Shown one piece after another: positions 37,530 through 51,110 of a stretch of DNA of 64,000 nt (the stretch's first letter is position 1; every line of letters starts with the position of its first letter). The notes under the pieces are model-generated. The model was not told where the DNA came from, searched no databases, and worked only from the letters and a program-made list of their open reading frames with translations. The stretch is from contig JAMWET010002884.1 of assembly GCA_024036415.1 (NCBI GenBank), positions 189,501 to 253,500 of the forward strand. Reading direction: 5' to 3'. The position numbers were made by a program, and so were the translations under genes. The stretch is from Prochilodus magdalenae (Eukaryota; Chordata; Actinopteri; Characiformes; Prochilodontidae).

Positions 37530-37935
37530 ATGCCACAAACCCAATTCCAAATAGCTGGAATAGTAGGAAAAACGTCAGACAAGAAAAGGCAGCAATCAGC
37601 TGCACAAACTATTTGACCTATGTTTAGTTGAGGACAGCACAAAGACAAGACATTTAATGTGTCAACCAATTTACTTGAGTGTTTGTTTTTATATGCACTT
37701 AATCTACAATTGATGGCCGAACATGTTCTTAACATATTGGGTCGGGGTATGTTTGCCACTGTGTCTTTGATTTACCTTTTTTTTTTATTATTAGTATATT
37801 AGTATTTTTTAAAGACACCATTTGTTGCCTTTCTGATGTAATATTTTAGCTGCTCAACATGTCGGGGATATTCCTTATCTACCACTTCATAATACACCTA
37901 ATGTTTTAATGGCAGACTGGTCTTAGGAAATCTTC
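37530..37935 (+). mobile_element. Degenerate DNA-transposon-derived repeat
   Basis: The block order (CAAACCCAATTCCAAA, then ATGTGTCAACCAATTT, then GTATGTTTGCCACTGTGT, then ACACCTAATGTTTTAATGGC and GACTGG) follows a DNA-transposon family abundant in ray-finned fish, here heavily decayed. No transposase remains. Confidence 0.5.
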
Positions 37936-38194
37936 GTTCACCTTTTCTTGGTGTTTCTTGCAGCCGACGTTCTCCTCCTGCCTCCCTGGCAGCTGTTCTC
38001 TGCATTTAGGATTCACTCCCTATTTTCCCACCCCTTCTTGCAGCTGTCAATGGTGCCTCGGGGATGGCCGCTTGGCACAATACACAGTCATGAAGACACC
38101 TTTTACAGATTCACCTGTTCATGGTTTCCATGCTGTCTACTCCAGCGTTTACTAGCTTCTAATTCATGGCAACTCTGATGCTAACTCTGTTCAC

Positions 38195-38470
38195 CAGTCT
38201 CTTGGAAAATTGGTCAGATTAAATTTAGATTTACCAGTATGCTACGGCCGAGGTCGCCTCGAGCTTGGATATAGGTTCTAGGCTATGGAGCACCAATTTG
38301 CAGCAATTTGTAGAATATGTTTGACTGTGTTGTCAGAATATGTTTATTTTGAGGGACCCTTCCCTCAGGAATTTAGATTTTAAGGCATTCAAAGGTCAGA
38401 GAGGTTAATTAGGGGCTCCAGGACCCCCTGTATTTAGCATTGGGTATATATGGAGCGTTAAATATTTCTT
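38195..38470 (+). repeat. Unclassified repeat D, copy 1
   Basis: This aligns in order with 45685-45990. Shared blocks are CTCTTGG(G/A)AAA, CAGATTTACAAATAT versus TAGATTTACCAGTATG, CTAGGCTATG, CCAATTTGC, GAATTT(A/T)GATTTTAA, ATTCA...GGTC...GAG(A/G)TTAATTAG, and CCCTGTATTT. No coding potential. Confidence 0.5.
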
Positions 38471-38699
38471 TTTTGACTTTCAATGAAATACCTGTTTAAA
38501 AGTGACAGTTTTCTGATGCATGTTCATGTTTACAGTTCTCTTTTGGAGGTATCTTGTGTCCTATTACACATGGCATCCTCTGGTGCCTGTATTGATATAT
38601 GAAATGGGTGGAATTTTTTGCTACATTAGCCAGTGCACTTATCCTGCAAAATACTCCAGCTAATATCATTAGCCCAAAGGCAGGGTTTATTTTCTACCC

Positions 38700-38965
38700 C
38701 AAAGTCCTCATTTACATTAAGCTAATGCAGCGTGCATGAGTTTGAGCAGTAGCGATTGTGCTAGCTCTGATAATCAGTGACACGGTTCGGGCCCGACTGG
38801 AGAAGTTTTTGCTGGAACAACATGCGTCTCTGGTGTACGTATGATTAGTTAAGACCACTGGGGCCAATTTGGCTAGAGCTACTCAGTGGTCTCCTTTCCC
38901 CTTAATGATATTGTACAATCCAAATTCACCGTTCTGATTTCCTCTGCAGCGACAAATAACGAGCG
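38700..38965. promoter_or_regulatory. Candidate regulatory segment
   Basis: Repeat-free, balanced composition within ephrin intron 2, about 1.5 kb upstream of exon 3. It has paired-type and homeodomain-type motifs (TGATAATCAG, TGATTAGTTAAG, CCTTAATGATATTG) and E-box-like CATGCG/CATGAG. Function is inferred from composition only. Confidence 0.2.
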
Positions 38966-40465
38966 TTATCTGTGCTGTTTGCACATAAAGTATAAAGCAC
39001 AAATCTAGTGATATTAGAACTAGCCAATATATCATTTGTGAATCAGTACTGTGATATTGCACTCTGCATCCCTGTTATTACAGAAAGCTGTGATATTCAG
39101 ATGAGCCCTCCATATACACAATAGATTTTTGGGAGGAGTGATGCATGCACGTCTTAAACTGTGTTAAATTAAGTCCATCACAATAGCAAATGTAGCAGCA
39201 ATAACTTCATACGTTTCCTTGTTGGACCCCTTTCATAGTTCCACCCTGAAACTTGGCTGGTCATGTGCTTTATGTTGATATGACTTTTGTAACTGTATTT
39301 TCTATAAAATTTATTTTCTATAAATACAAGACCTTTCATTAATGTCCCTCTTTATAAAAGTTGTTTCCAGCTACTGACTTGGCACATTTGTTGATCACTG
39401 AAGCCTGATGTTTGCTGATCACATGATTATGACACTAACAATGTGGACGCCCCAGTGAACAGAGCAGGGAGGAACCTTTTCAAGGTCCATATCTCTGATT
39501 TCTTGAAGGCTTGCTATGTGATTCAGGGTTCGTTAGAAAAGCACGTCACCCTCTACTTACCTGTGCTTGGCTTCATTCTCACATTTCTCCACCACTGAGA
39601 GCTTTAAAGGTCAGATATTGAACGTTGTTATCTCTGGTTTCAATAATGTTAACAATGTTATTATACAGTATAAAGCCAGATTTATATAATTAAAAAGATG
39701 GTTTCCGGATTCCTCAGTGAAGATATACGAACCCCTAAAGCGAACACACACTTTAAGAGAGAAAATAGAAAATGTGCCCTGTGCAAATGTTATACGCCAT
39801 ATTTTATAATTTAATAATGTTTTCTCTATTCTGTTAATCAAACAAATTGAGATAGGACTTAAAAAAATATTTAGGTTTAATTTAAGTTCCCTGTAGCAGG
39901 TGTTTTAACTTAATTTCAGCAAAACATGTAATTTGACCGGGGATCTTCCATGTGCAAATTGATATGTTTTTTTAAAAAACCTCATATATGAAAATATATG
40001 TTCAATATATATAATACATATGTTCAAATAATGTAAATTGTAACGTGTAATAAAACTCTGTGTTGTGATTTTTTTTAAAGGCAATAGTTTATGATCCACG
40101 GCATGTATTTTTATCTCGTTGACTTACTTACCCTTAGCACATGCATTTTTTTATTTTTTTTATTTATTAATTATTGAATAAACCATAAATCACTTTCCTT
40201 TTAGTTTTACAAAAAACAGTATCATGTACACACATGTATTTGTAAACCTGTATTTATTTATTTGTTTAAAAAGTACAAAATTACTGCACATAGAAAATCT
40301 TCTGATATATGTAGTTTTAAAGTATTTACATATTGCACTGTGTATCAAGTGTCTGCTTTGTGTCAGGCTGGTCATTTTTGTGTTCTTGTTCTTCCTGTAT
40401 TTGAATGATTGGTGACCTTTACTTGCTATGCAAGGCACACATTAACTGTACTTCTCTTTTTCTAG

Positions 40466-40534
40466 CCCTGTCCACAGACGATGGACCCCCCCTTCCTTGC
40501 ATGAAGCTGAAAGTCACTGTGTGCTGCCAGCCCA
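40466..40534 (+). CDS. efna4: Ephrin-A4-like, exon 3
   Basis: A 69-bp exon between TTTTTCTAG and GTAAGT, phase 1 at both ends. It continues exon 2 as Ser-Leu-Ser-Thr, then DDGPPLPCMKLKVTVCCQP. This is the last strand of the ephrin fold. It supplies the fourth conserved Cys (in PCMKL) and the VCC motif that ends the receptor-binding domain in ephrin-As (VSVCC in ephrin-A4). Known mammalian homologous exons are of similar size. A polypyrimidine tract lies just after the donor (40541-40780). Confidence 0.95.
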
Positions 40535-40830
40535 GTAAGTACTCCTCTCCTCTTTTCATCCCTTTTTTCTTCTGCACTTTTTTCTTGACAACAGGGAAAA
40601 AAACAGGTCCCTTCCCTTGCACCCTCTCACGCACTCAGACGACCCTCTTTCTCCGCACGCGATCCCCTTGCTTATTCCTAACCTCTCTTTCCCACTCTCT
40701 CTCTCTTGCTCTTTGTCCTGTTCTCTCTCATACTCACTCCTTCCTCTCCCGTTTTAGCACTCATTTACTCGTTCTGTCTACTCTCTCAGTTTGTATTCTT
40801 AAATATTATGGGCAATATATTCTATAACCA

Positions 40831-42372
<1,542 letters not shown>

Positions 42373-43779
42373 ATATATATACAGAATTTTTTTTTTTCGC
42401 ATTAATATTGTAAAAGACATAACAAGTATCCAAAATTGCCAGATTTAAATGTTCAAATATCACTTAAATATAAAAGTTCATTATTACTAAGAATTGTACC
42501 GGCTCAGAATTGTTCACAGTGGTGGTTAAGAACCAGACTTGTGATGTAATTAATGACAGGAAATGATTGAAGATATGCTGCCTAATGTCAGAGACATTTT
42601 TTTATGATAGATTTGACAAACTTTATATAAAGATACATGCAGGGTAAAGGAAAACATTTTGTTCAGGTTTACCGCTATTTTGCTATCACCAATATTACAT
42701 ACAAGTCTAAGACACATTGAAACTTTGCTGGTAGTTTTGGGAGGTAATCAAATGCATATATATATTTTTGACAGTATCTCCACTAATGTATTTGTACAAA
42801 AACACAAAAAATAAATACTGATGTAATTATGCAGAATCATTGGCAAATCTGTGTACTTCCCTTTATGTGAACTTGTATGGTCTTTGCTTATGTACATTTT
42901 TGTACTTTATGACATACTGTGACAAGAGTACAGAAGAAAATTCTGACTTTATGACTACTATTGAATTGTCATACAGTATCAGAAGTAACAAAATCAAGCC
43001 AATCTGACGAACAGCTTCACAGTGTGCGTGATAATTTAACCATGGGTCCTGAGTAGTGCCCATAAACTTGCATTGCTTATGATTTACATTAGCTTCACAG
43101 CTTTAGTGCAGAATTAAGAATTTATACACCAGACGTATCTTAGCTGATAGACTGCATAGATTTGCTATGAGGGGAAACTATGTAAGGTGTATTGAGACGA
43201 AATGTTGCAATTTCCCCAAAAGATCAGATTTTTTTTTATTATTATTATTTCCACATGTGCCTTATTTCATTTAATTTAATTTGCCGTTCTTGTTGCGTGT
43301 ACCATCAACAGTAAAACACTGTGGTGTGCATGCATGCATTTGTGTGTGTGTGGCATGGTTGGTGTCTCCTGGCTCGCGGCCCCCTGCAGTAATGTTATTC
43401 TTCCGCCTGACTGAGCTGACGAGAGAGCAGTGGGGAATGCCGTTCGCTTAGAGTGGGAATGGCAGTCCAGTCCGTGAACCGTCCGCCCTAATTCCACCTC
43501 TCGCTACACGCACGCACACACACACACACACAGATGTGCGACGGCCTGTCTGGTCCAATTCACCATCTCACGTTCCGCTCCAGCCCCAAATCAGCCTCTT
43601 GACTCCGCTCCACTCTTAAACACCACCCTCAGTAATAATTCAGTCCGTCTAATAATTCAGTGAAATTTTTATAGACTTTTACTGGTAAGGCTGTTACGTG
43701 ATAGATGCATTTGCTTCATAGCTCCAATGCAAACTAAAAAACTGTCTTGATTGATCCAGTATATTATATATGCGAGCAT
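42373..43779. other. Non-coding, no gene seen
   Basis: AT-rich up to 43300, then a GC-richer patch (43330-43560) with an (AC)n at about 43513-43531. No recognisable coding content. Confidence 0.5.
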
Positions 43780-44722
43780 ATGCAGGCACTCCTCCTAATT
43801 ATTGAGTTGTATAAAGTCAAGCAGTCTCCATAGATGCATGTTAGCAGCAGAACCCACCATGTTAAAGAGCTCAATGACTTTAAACCTGGCACTATCGTAG
43901 GAAGCCATTCTTGGTCATAAATCATTTACCGAAATGTCTGCTCTGCCAGAGCTGCCTTATTCAACTGTAAAGTTATTTTTTGTGAAATGGAAGCATGTAG
44001 GAGCAATAACAGCTTAGCCACAAAGCGGACGACCACACAAACTCACAGAGCAGGTCGGCAGAAGGAGTCCTGAACTGCATAGGACATAAAAATGATCTTT
44101 CTTCCATTGCAACACTCACTTACTACAGAGGCCCAAACTGTCACAAGAACTGACCGTCATAACCTAAGATTTCCATGGCGTAGCCAAAGATCACTATGTT
44201 CAATACAGAGTATTGGCTGGAGTAGTGTAAAGCACACCGCCACTGGACCCTGGAGCTGTGGAAATATGTTTCCTTGAGTGATGAATCATGTTTCACTATC
44301 AGGCAGTCTGATGGATGAATCTGATAGTGGATGTGTAGGAGAACTCTACCTACACAAGTGCACATTGCCAAATGATGCATCCAGTTTTTATTAAAGCTGT
44401 TTAGGGGCGGACCCTTTCCTGTTCCAGCATGACTGTACTCTCCTACAAAAGATAGCTTCATAAAGACATGGCTTGAAGTGTGAAGGAACTTCAGTGGCCT
44501 GCACAGAGCCTTGACCTCAGCTCCACTGAACAGCTTTGGGATAAGTTGGAGTGTTGAGGGTGAGCCATACCGGATCAACGAGCATCAGTGCTTGGTGTAA
44601 CCAATGCTTTTTTGACTAAATGAGAACAAATTTCCACAGACACACTCATACTGTAAAAAATCTTTCCACAAAAGTGGAGGCTGTTATAGCACCAGAGACG
44701 GAGGGGACGACTCCATACTACA
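43780..44722 (+). mobile_element. Second Tc1-type element, internally deleted
   Basis: This belongs to a different Tc1 lineage from the 41-kb element. Landmarks in + orientation are: an N-terminal segment about 43820-44060; GTGTAAAGCACACCGCCACT (near 44226) through TGATGAATCATGTTTCACTA (first catalytic region, near 44279); a jump straight to GGACCCTTTCCTGTTCCAGC ATGACTGT (second region, near 44407); then GGCCTGCACAGAGCCTTGAC CTCAGCTCCACTGAACAGCTTTGGGA (third region, near 44495). The stretch between the first and second regions, normally including the VKxGGGxxMVWG block, is gone. It ends by GAGGCTGTTATAGCACCAGA. Confidence 0.75.
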
Positions 44723-44803
44723 TATTATATTATATTATATTATATTATATTATATTATATTATATTATATTATATTATATTATATTATATTATATTATAT
44801 TAT
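44722..44803. repeat. (ATATT)n microsatellite
   Basis: About sixteen perfect pentanucleotide units, starting where the preceding Tc1-type element ends. Confidence 0.97.
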
Positions 44804-45204
44804 GATCAGCATATCGTCAGAAATAAATGAACACTGACCCAACTACATGTTTAATTCTAAAAAGAACATAATTAATGAGCATTATTTTATTCTTTTGTGT
44901 GTCCACTTTATTTACAACGTCTGTTCTTTATAGGAGACTTGTGTTCAGTCAACCAGAAAAGTCTGCAGGACCATTTTACAGCAACTCCGAAGTTCAGTCT
45001 TAGAAGCCGATTGAATTTTCCGCTTCTCACCATGCAAATAAATCTAAGGAGGTTTAGTGATGTTGATATCTGGACTCTGGGATGGTCAGTCTATTGTTCT
45101 GAGAACACACCAGCTTCTTAGTCTGAGTTGAAAATGTTTTCATTTCCATTCTTCACCTATTAGATGCAAATGGACTATGTTATATATGTTTTGTCCTCCT
45201 CTCT

Positions 45205-45360
45205 TACTCATCTTCTAAACCACTTTATCCTTCTGGGCTGCGGGCGGTGCTGGAGCCTATCCCAGCGTTTAATTGGCAGAAGGCTGGAAACACCCTATAC
45301 AGCCCACAAGCCCATCAAAGGGCAGACATATAGACATACACATTTGCACCTTGGTGGTAA
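45205..45360 (-). repeat. Fish repeat family C, second copy
   Basis: Carries CCACTTTATCCTTCTGGGCT, GCGGGCGGTGCTGGAGCCTA, TCCCAGC, ACACCCT and GGGCAGACATA, the reverse complement of the order at 22840-22955. Only the end proximal to GATAAGCG is present. Confidence 0.7.
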
Positions 45361-45684
45361 TATAGCATCCCCAGTTTGAGTGACTGCATGATGTCTATGG
45401 ACTTTGAGCGGAAACTCGTATGGATGCAGGGAGGACGCATTGTCGACTGGAAATGAAATAAATAGCGTGGTTTTTGACTTTGCACAGCACTGTACCAGTT
45501 CACCTTTTATACAGTGTGCAAAATGCTCCCTGGTTTTTGGGGTCCCATATTGTCTGGCTACTCCAGCATTGTCTCCTAACTCACTTACCACAGTGGAGCT
45601 TGAGCCTTGGTGCCACCAAAATGTTCTTGCTCGTTTGTAGTTTGGTAGTGTGATCCTACACATCTCCTCTTTTGTCTTTTTCCA

Positions 45685-45990
45685 CCAAACTCTTGGGAAA
45701 GTTTTCAGATTTACAAATATGCAATGTCATCCCTATATATAAAAATGTTTATATATAAAATTTTCCCCCCTGATGTATCCCACTAGGCTATGAAAGACCA
45801 CCTGGGTGAACCAATTTGCTACAGCACCACCCTGAGGCAGACTAGTGCTGCATATGTAGTCATAAAGTTTATTTTTGAAGACCCCCCAGAATTTTGATTT
45901 TAACACATTCAGGGGGTCCAGGAGATTAATTAGTGGATTTCGGACCCCCAGGGCTCCCTGTATTTGGTGCCTAGATTTTCTTTGAGCTGA
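45685..45990 (+). repeat. Unclassified repeat D, copy 2
   Basis: Diverged relative of 38195-38470 in the same orientation, with a short AT insertion near 45735-45760. Neither copy has terminal inverted repeats that I can see. Confidence 0.5.
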
Positions 45991-46384
45991 TTTTAAACAC
46001 TTGGGCTTAAATAAATATCTCAGGTATAAACATAAATCCTGGTAAGACATGGTGTTGTGGTGGTGTCTCTGATGGATATAAGGCTTTGGAAAGACAGAGT
46101 TTGTGTATTGGCATGTAAATAGCTTGCCTTCAGGGTTTTTGGATTCAGAAGAGGCGGATATGTAGCTCATTTATTGCTTTCTGCGGCTGGGACGGTATCA
46201 GAGCGCCCAGGCGTTTGATAAAGCTCATGTTTTGGGTGTTATTTTGGAGGTTCTTTATTCATTTTGATTGGCGGTTAGTTCATGCTATCCCAAAGTGGAT
46301 GCTCAAACACAGTAAACGTCCCCTTCCTCTCTTTGTCCATTTCACATATTTTACCCAAGGACTTCCTTCAGATGGCCTGTCTCT

Positions 46385-46387
46385 TTT

Positions 46388-46464
<77 letters not shown>

Positions 46465-46860
46465 CCTCTTACAGTCTTTCTGTTCTCTGACCGAAACTAA
46501 TCCAGACTAAACTGTAGCATCTCCTCGTCTCCCTCTCCCCTCCTCCCCCTACTCCTGCTTCTTCTCCTTCTTCTTCCTCTTCTTCTGTCTCTCTCTCTCT
46601 TTCTAGTGTTCTGTCGTTCCTGGAGTGGCACTAATCTCCCCCTTCTCTCTCTCAGTTTCGATTTCTCCTCCCTCCCCTCCCTCATTTTTATGATCTGTCG
46701 TTACCGGAGCAAAACTAATCTGGCCTCCATCCACTCCCGTCCCTTTTTCCGTCCGACTTTCGCCCCCCAACCCCTCCCCTTCTCCCAGTCTCTTATTCTT
46801 CTTCTCTCCCTCCGTCCCCTTGCCTCCTCAATCACCAGCACTTTTTCCTTAACACGTCTT
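46385..46860 (+). repeat. Polypyrimidine block with (CT)n core
   Basis: (CT)n at about 46389-46459, then mixed C/T sequence. It contains three copies of a CTGT...GGAG...ACTAATC module (46480-46502, 46611-46637, 46695-46721). Antisense and sense open frames are low complexity. Confidence 0.85.
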
Positions 46861-47869
46861 AAGGCGCTTTCAGTATTACTGTCATCATCTACAGTCTACA
46901 AAACAAGGTTCATGAATAGTTTTCAGCTTGGTCACACAGTTGCAGGGAAATACTTTAATTGGTATAAACCCTTTACGTTATGTGTAGGTTCTTTGACCTT
47001 TATGTAGGCCAGAACCATATTTCTTTTGAGAACCATCAATGAAGAAGTTCTCCAGTGGTTCTTCCATGGCATTGGTGCGAAGAACCTTTTATGGCACCTT
47101 TACATTTAAGGCTCACACTTGTCGAATTGATTAAACAAACCCTGGTGCAGTTGCTTTGGTGCTGCCTCTCGAGCCCTGATGCACACCAGATACAGCCTTC
47201 TACCTGGAACAGATGAATTCCTGGTGCTGGTGCTAAGAGATTTTCCCTTTTTTAACCATAAGTGGATAGTTTTGGTTAATAAAACGAGGCACACTCCAAA
47301 CCTTTATAAAATACTCTATATACATTCAAATATTGATGCAGATCAAATATGTGAAGTATTAATACCGCAGGTAAGATCATGCAGTTTCTTCATTCTCTCA
47401 TTTAGGACTCATTCAACTGAACACTACAGTGACTCATTATCACCTCTTGAGGCACAAAGTGGAATTGTAAGACAAGTCTAGCTGTTCTGCGTGCTAGTGT
47501 CAATTGATATCTCAGCAAAACAATGCATCGATGTCACTGGCACACTGGTGAAACTGTTATTCTTCACATTTTGTTGGTCACTCTGTTCATTTTGTTTACT
47601 GTTTGATTGTCTCAGTCCAAATTTGTATAAAATAAGAATAAAATAATGTTTGACCAGCATGTGGTCATGTAAAGGCCTTAGTAGTACATCCATTGAGTGC
47701 TCAGTATTTCTGTAGATCAGTCTTTCTTTTTGGGGGGGTTTCATTGCTTGTACTTTCCTTGTCTCTTCCTCATTACTTTCTCCATACCTGTATACCACTA
47801 CCTCTTTCACTCCCTCCCTCCATCCCCAAATCACATTCTTCCCATAGTCACATTTAGATGAGGACAGAT

Positions 47870-48185
47870 AAGAGGTGAGCGTAAGTGGGCATGAGCAAAC
47901 GGCACACCCAGGGGATGTTTTGCGCAGCTGGGGTTTTGTCCACCCCCCGGTAAACGTTCTGTTTTTTGGTTCCTTCCTGTGGCAGGCTCTTTTATCTGAC
48001 AGCTTGCGTCCTGCCAAAGGTTCTGTCAAGCCTAGGGGCCGAAGTCTCTTGGAAAAAAAAGCTCCAGATCCAAGGCTCGTTCACAGCCATGAGGGGCAAT
48101 AAGGTGTAATTAACAGGATTTTTTTAAAGAGCTGCTTTTCCTGGGTAGGTCATTGAAGCCGTAATGAGCTGGCTCGAGGGAAGCT
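47870..48185. promoter_or_regulatory. Candidate regulatory segment
   Basis: Repeat-free, GC-balanced intronic block with GTGTAATTAACAGG (homeodomain-type TAATTA) and GGTAAACG (forkhead-like) motifs. A 75-codon open frame runs through it without recognisable content. Confidence 0.2.
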
Positions 48186-48469
48186 GAAGGACGGTGTAGA
48201 GATCAGTGGTACCTGAAGGAATAGCCTCTCCAATACAGGCACCGCTGACTGTCATTGAGACAAGGCTTTTTTCTTGCAGTACATGGCATAGATTTCTGTG
48301 ATGCAACATACCAAGTCCATATGGTTGGATTATTAGGTGATAGATTAAATGCAAATAGACAGTGCTAGTAACATGCTGTTCAAGTGCACTCGATAAAAAA
48401 ATCACTTTTATTATCACATTTATTTATTTAAATTATTTATTTAATTATTTATCTAGAAAGAGTGGGTGA

Positions 48470-49215
48470 ATCTTTGAATTTAGGTGGCGACCCACCTTTA
48501 GCAGCATCACCTCAACCTGTAGCTACAAATAAGAGTAGGAATACTGGATTCTCTCATTAGTGTATCTGGGAAGCCTTTCTTGCACAGGCCTCTACCAGTC
48601 ATAGTGCAGCATCTCGATAGGGTTAACATCAGGACTCTGACTTGGCAAATCAAACCCGAATCTTCTTGGTTTTCATTATTAATTCTTTAAGCGTTTGATT
48701 TACATTGATGTTTTGGGTCATTGTCTTGTTGCCTCACTCAGAGTCTCTTCAGCTTGAGGTCATGAGCTGCTGTCCTTACTTTCTCTTGTAAAAGGTTTTA
48801 ATACACCTTTAAATCCTTTTTGTCCTCAAAGCGTCCAGACTCCAAGCCGTGATTCTCCCACCACCATGCTTCACAGTTGTTATGAGGTTTTGGTGGTGTT
48901 GTGCAGTGTCCTTTTTCTACCAAACACAGTGTTGTGCATTTGAGCTAAGAAGTTCCAAATTCATTTCACCTGTCCATTTAATTTTTTCCCCCAAAGTATT
49001 GTAGAGCATTCAGTTGGCCTTGGGCAAACTTGAGACGAACCACAATCTGTTCTTTCGACACCAGTGGCTTCCTTCGTGGTGTTCTTCCATGAACACAATT
49101 GTTGTTCAGTGTTTTTTTTTAATAGTAGACAAGTAAAGACATTTTTTTGCAGTCTGTAGAGTCTTCGATCTCTATCAGTACTATTGGTATCCATCAATAC
49201 CAATCCGAACATGTT
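48470..49215 (-). pseudogene. Third Tc1-type transposase relic, antisense
   Basis: Read on the - strand, VHGRTPRRKP lies near 49093. A decayed first catalytic region follows near 48985, where the usual W-T-D-E reads W-T-G-E. The HGGG-type block is near 48870 in a shifted frame, and QQDNDPKH near 48735 is exact. Downstream is a decayed PDLNPIE-like stretch near 48625. Many stops and shifts. It resembles the lineage of the 41-kb element, inverted. Confidence 0.75.
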
Positions 49216-50039
49216 TTTCCCTCTCTTAAACTACTAAGCTGTTAATATTACCTTTGTCTGGATGCTTTTTGCTTAAACAGCCATCTAAATAACATCATGT
49301 TTAAACTGTGAAACAAAGGTTTTACTTCCCTATGAAATACAACCATGACATGTAGTCTACAGGGTGACATATGCAGCACTGCTGTTTCTTTTTCACACAC
49401 AGAACTTGTAGTAGCATTTTGATTTGTTGCACCAACAAACATTTGAAATTAAATTTAAGGATTTACGTGAACTGAGTATCGTATCAGTGAAATGACAGAT
49501 TCAGATGCATTATGTTAAATGTCCTCACAAAAGAAATCTGAAGTGGAACTGTCTTTTAATTGAAACCTTTTTGACATCCACAATTTACATCTTCTACAGA
49601 GGATTTCATCCTCCTTTAGAAATAAAGGTGCCAGAAAGAGTTCTTAGACCAAAGTCCAGGAGGAGCTACTTTCAGTTTCCTAAAACCTTTTCTAAATGTT
49701 TGTAAAGAGGACGTGTGAGAGTGAAGAGCCTTTTTTAATGTCAGTGTAATTCTACACTGAGGGAGAAGACTCAGAGCACAGACAAATTTGTTTAAAAGCT
49801 TACATGCTGTTCTCCCACCCACAGACTTCATTTTCAAAGTGCTTCTTCTGTGACATCGCTCAAAGAACCCACTGTGGCACCTTTTTCGAAATATTGTCAG
49901 GTTTTAGGGTTACATTTAATAGAATCTACTTAATAACCTCAACATGGAACTCTCAAAATAAAGTGTGAACAAAAGTTTTGTGCCTTTGAAAGTGAATTTC
50001 TCGTCCATCCTTGTATTTCTAAAAGTCTAAAAGTTAGTA
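49216..50039. other. Non-coding, no gene seen
   Basis: Ordinary intron sequence without recognisable repeat or coding content. Confidence 0.5.
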
Positions 50040-50345
50040 GTGGCTTCTGAATAATGAGCATAGGATTGAAGGGGTTAAGGCCGAACATATCCCATCTGCT
50101 TGCATGCCTCGGTTTGTGTCGCAGTGAAAAGGCTCCCCCCAAAGTCAGCTTCAGAAACACAGCAGTCTCGCTCTGGAAAGCTGCAGCGTTCATCCTCTTC
50201 CTGCAGACCGAAAATGAATCTGGAATTTCGCTCGGACAGAAAGGGAGTCTGCTGAAAGTTATTCCTCGGAAGCAGTACTTTTCTGAAAATCTGTGTTGCG
50301 TAACCGAGCAAATTTTCCCCCGGACACCCATGTAACACAGACAGC
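50040..50345. promoter_or_regulatory. Block open on both strands, candidate conserved element
   Basis: About 300 bases with balanced composition and overlapping open frames of 93 codons (+), 130 codons (-, extending to 49939) and 87 codons (-). None resembles a known domain. Low stop density on both strands fits an unrepetitive conserved non-coding element at least as well as an exon. Confidence 0.3.
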
Positions 50346-50394
50346 CCGAGCTCTCATCTCTACTTACTGAGGGCGACTTGTCAAAGCATTAATT

Positions 50395-50576
50395 CTGCTG
50401 TTGTTTTTCTCCTCTTTCTCTCTCTGTCTCTCTCTCACTCTCACTCCCTCTGTCCGCCCCCTGCTGTGAGGAACCATTACAGTCAGTTCTACTTTCTCTC
50501 TAATTGATCCCTCTCTTTTTTGCCCCTTTCTCGCTCTCCCTTGTCCCTGCTGTGAGCACGCCATTTCCTGTTCCAA

Positions 50577-50659
<83 letters not shown>

Positions 50660-50700
50660 ACCTCACCCCTCTTTATCCACCTCTCGCGCCTTTTCAGCTT
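50395..50700 (+). repeat. Polypyrimidine block with (CT)n core
   Basis: (CT)n at about 50580-50645 with a few TTT interruptions, flanked by mixed C/T. Pyrimidine-rich on the ephrin coding strand, like the other blocks. Confidence 0.95.
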
Positions 50701-50869
50701 TTCGTTCAATCTTACCTTCTCTGCCATTTTTTTCCCAACTTTAGTACAAATCCGCCCTGCTTAGTTATCCAACGTGTATTTATTTATTTTTTTTTTTGGG
50801 AATAATTTATTTCGTAAAATCAGTTTTCGTTGATCGAAGTAGCTAATTCTTCCTTATAGCCGTCCGTCC

Positions 50870-51110
50870 ACGAAATTCAGTCTAGAAAACAGCAGAAGTG
50901 GAATGCAGTGGTGAGATGATCTTCTTTCTCTCCCCCTCTCTCTCTCTCTCGCCATCTTTTGCTTTCCTCTCCTAGACGTTCTGCGTAGAGGCTGCGGCCG
51001 CCCAGCTTGACGCAATTTAGCGGAGCCATTTTAGGAGCGGAAATGTAAACACACTGCCATTTTGGCACCGCTGAACAAATACGTCCAATTACAGGGAAAA
51101 GGCGAAATGC
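50870..51110. promoter_or_regulatory. CpG-containing segment with three GCCAT-T motifs
   Basis: GCGGCCGC at 50994-51001 sits in the most CpG-rich stretch of this intron. Three YY1-type motifs are close together: GCCATCTTTT at 50951, GCCATTTTAGG at 51025 and TGCCATTTTGGC at 51056. An intragenic promoter or enhancer is possible; no TATA box or first exon is evident. Confidence 0.3.

Larger units (their letters stand above)
29408..40465 (+). other. Ephrin intron 2
   Basis: About 11 kb with a GTGAGT donor and a TTTTTCTAG acceptor. It contains the antisense Tc1-like fragment, the SINE and the DNA-transposon relics listed separately. Confidence 0.85.

Noticed and set aside
44092..44578. Antisense 145-codon frame
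   Set aside because: It is a shadow of the sense Tc1-type relic in the same place.
47478..48029. Antisense 183-codon frame, the longest outside the L1 ORF
   Set aside because: No recognisable domain and lopsided composition. It spans ordinary intron and part of a candidate regulatory block, and no splice or promoter context supports it.
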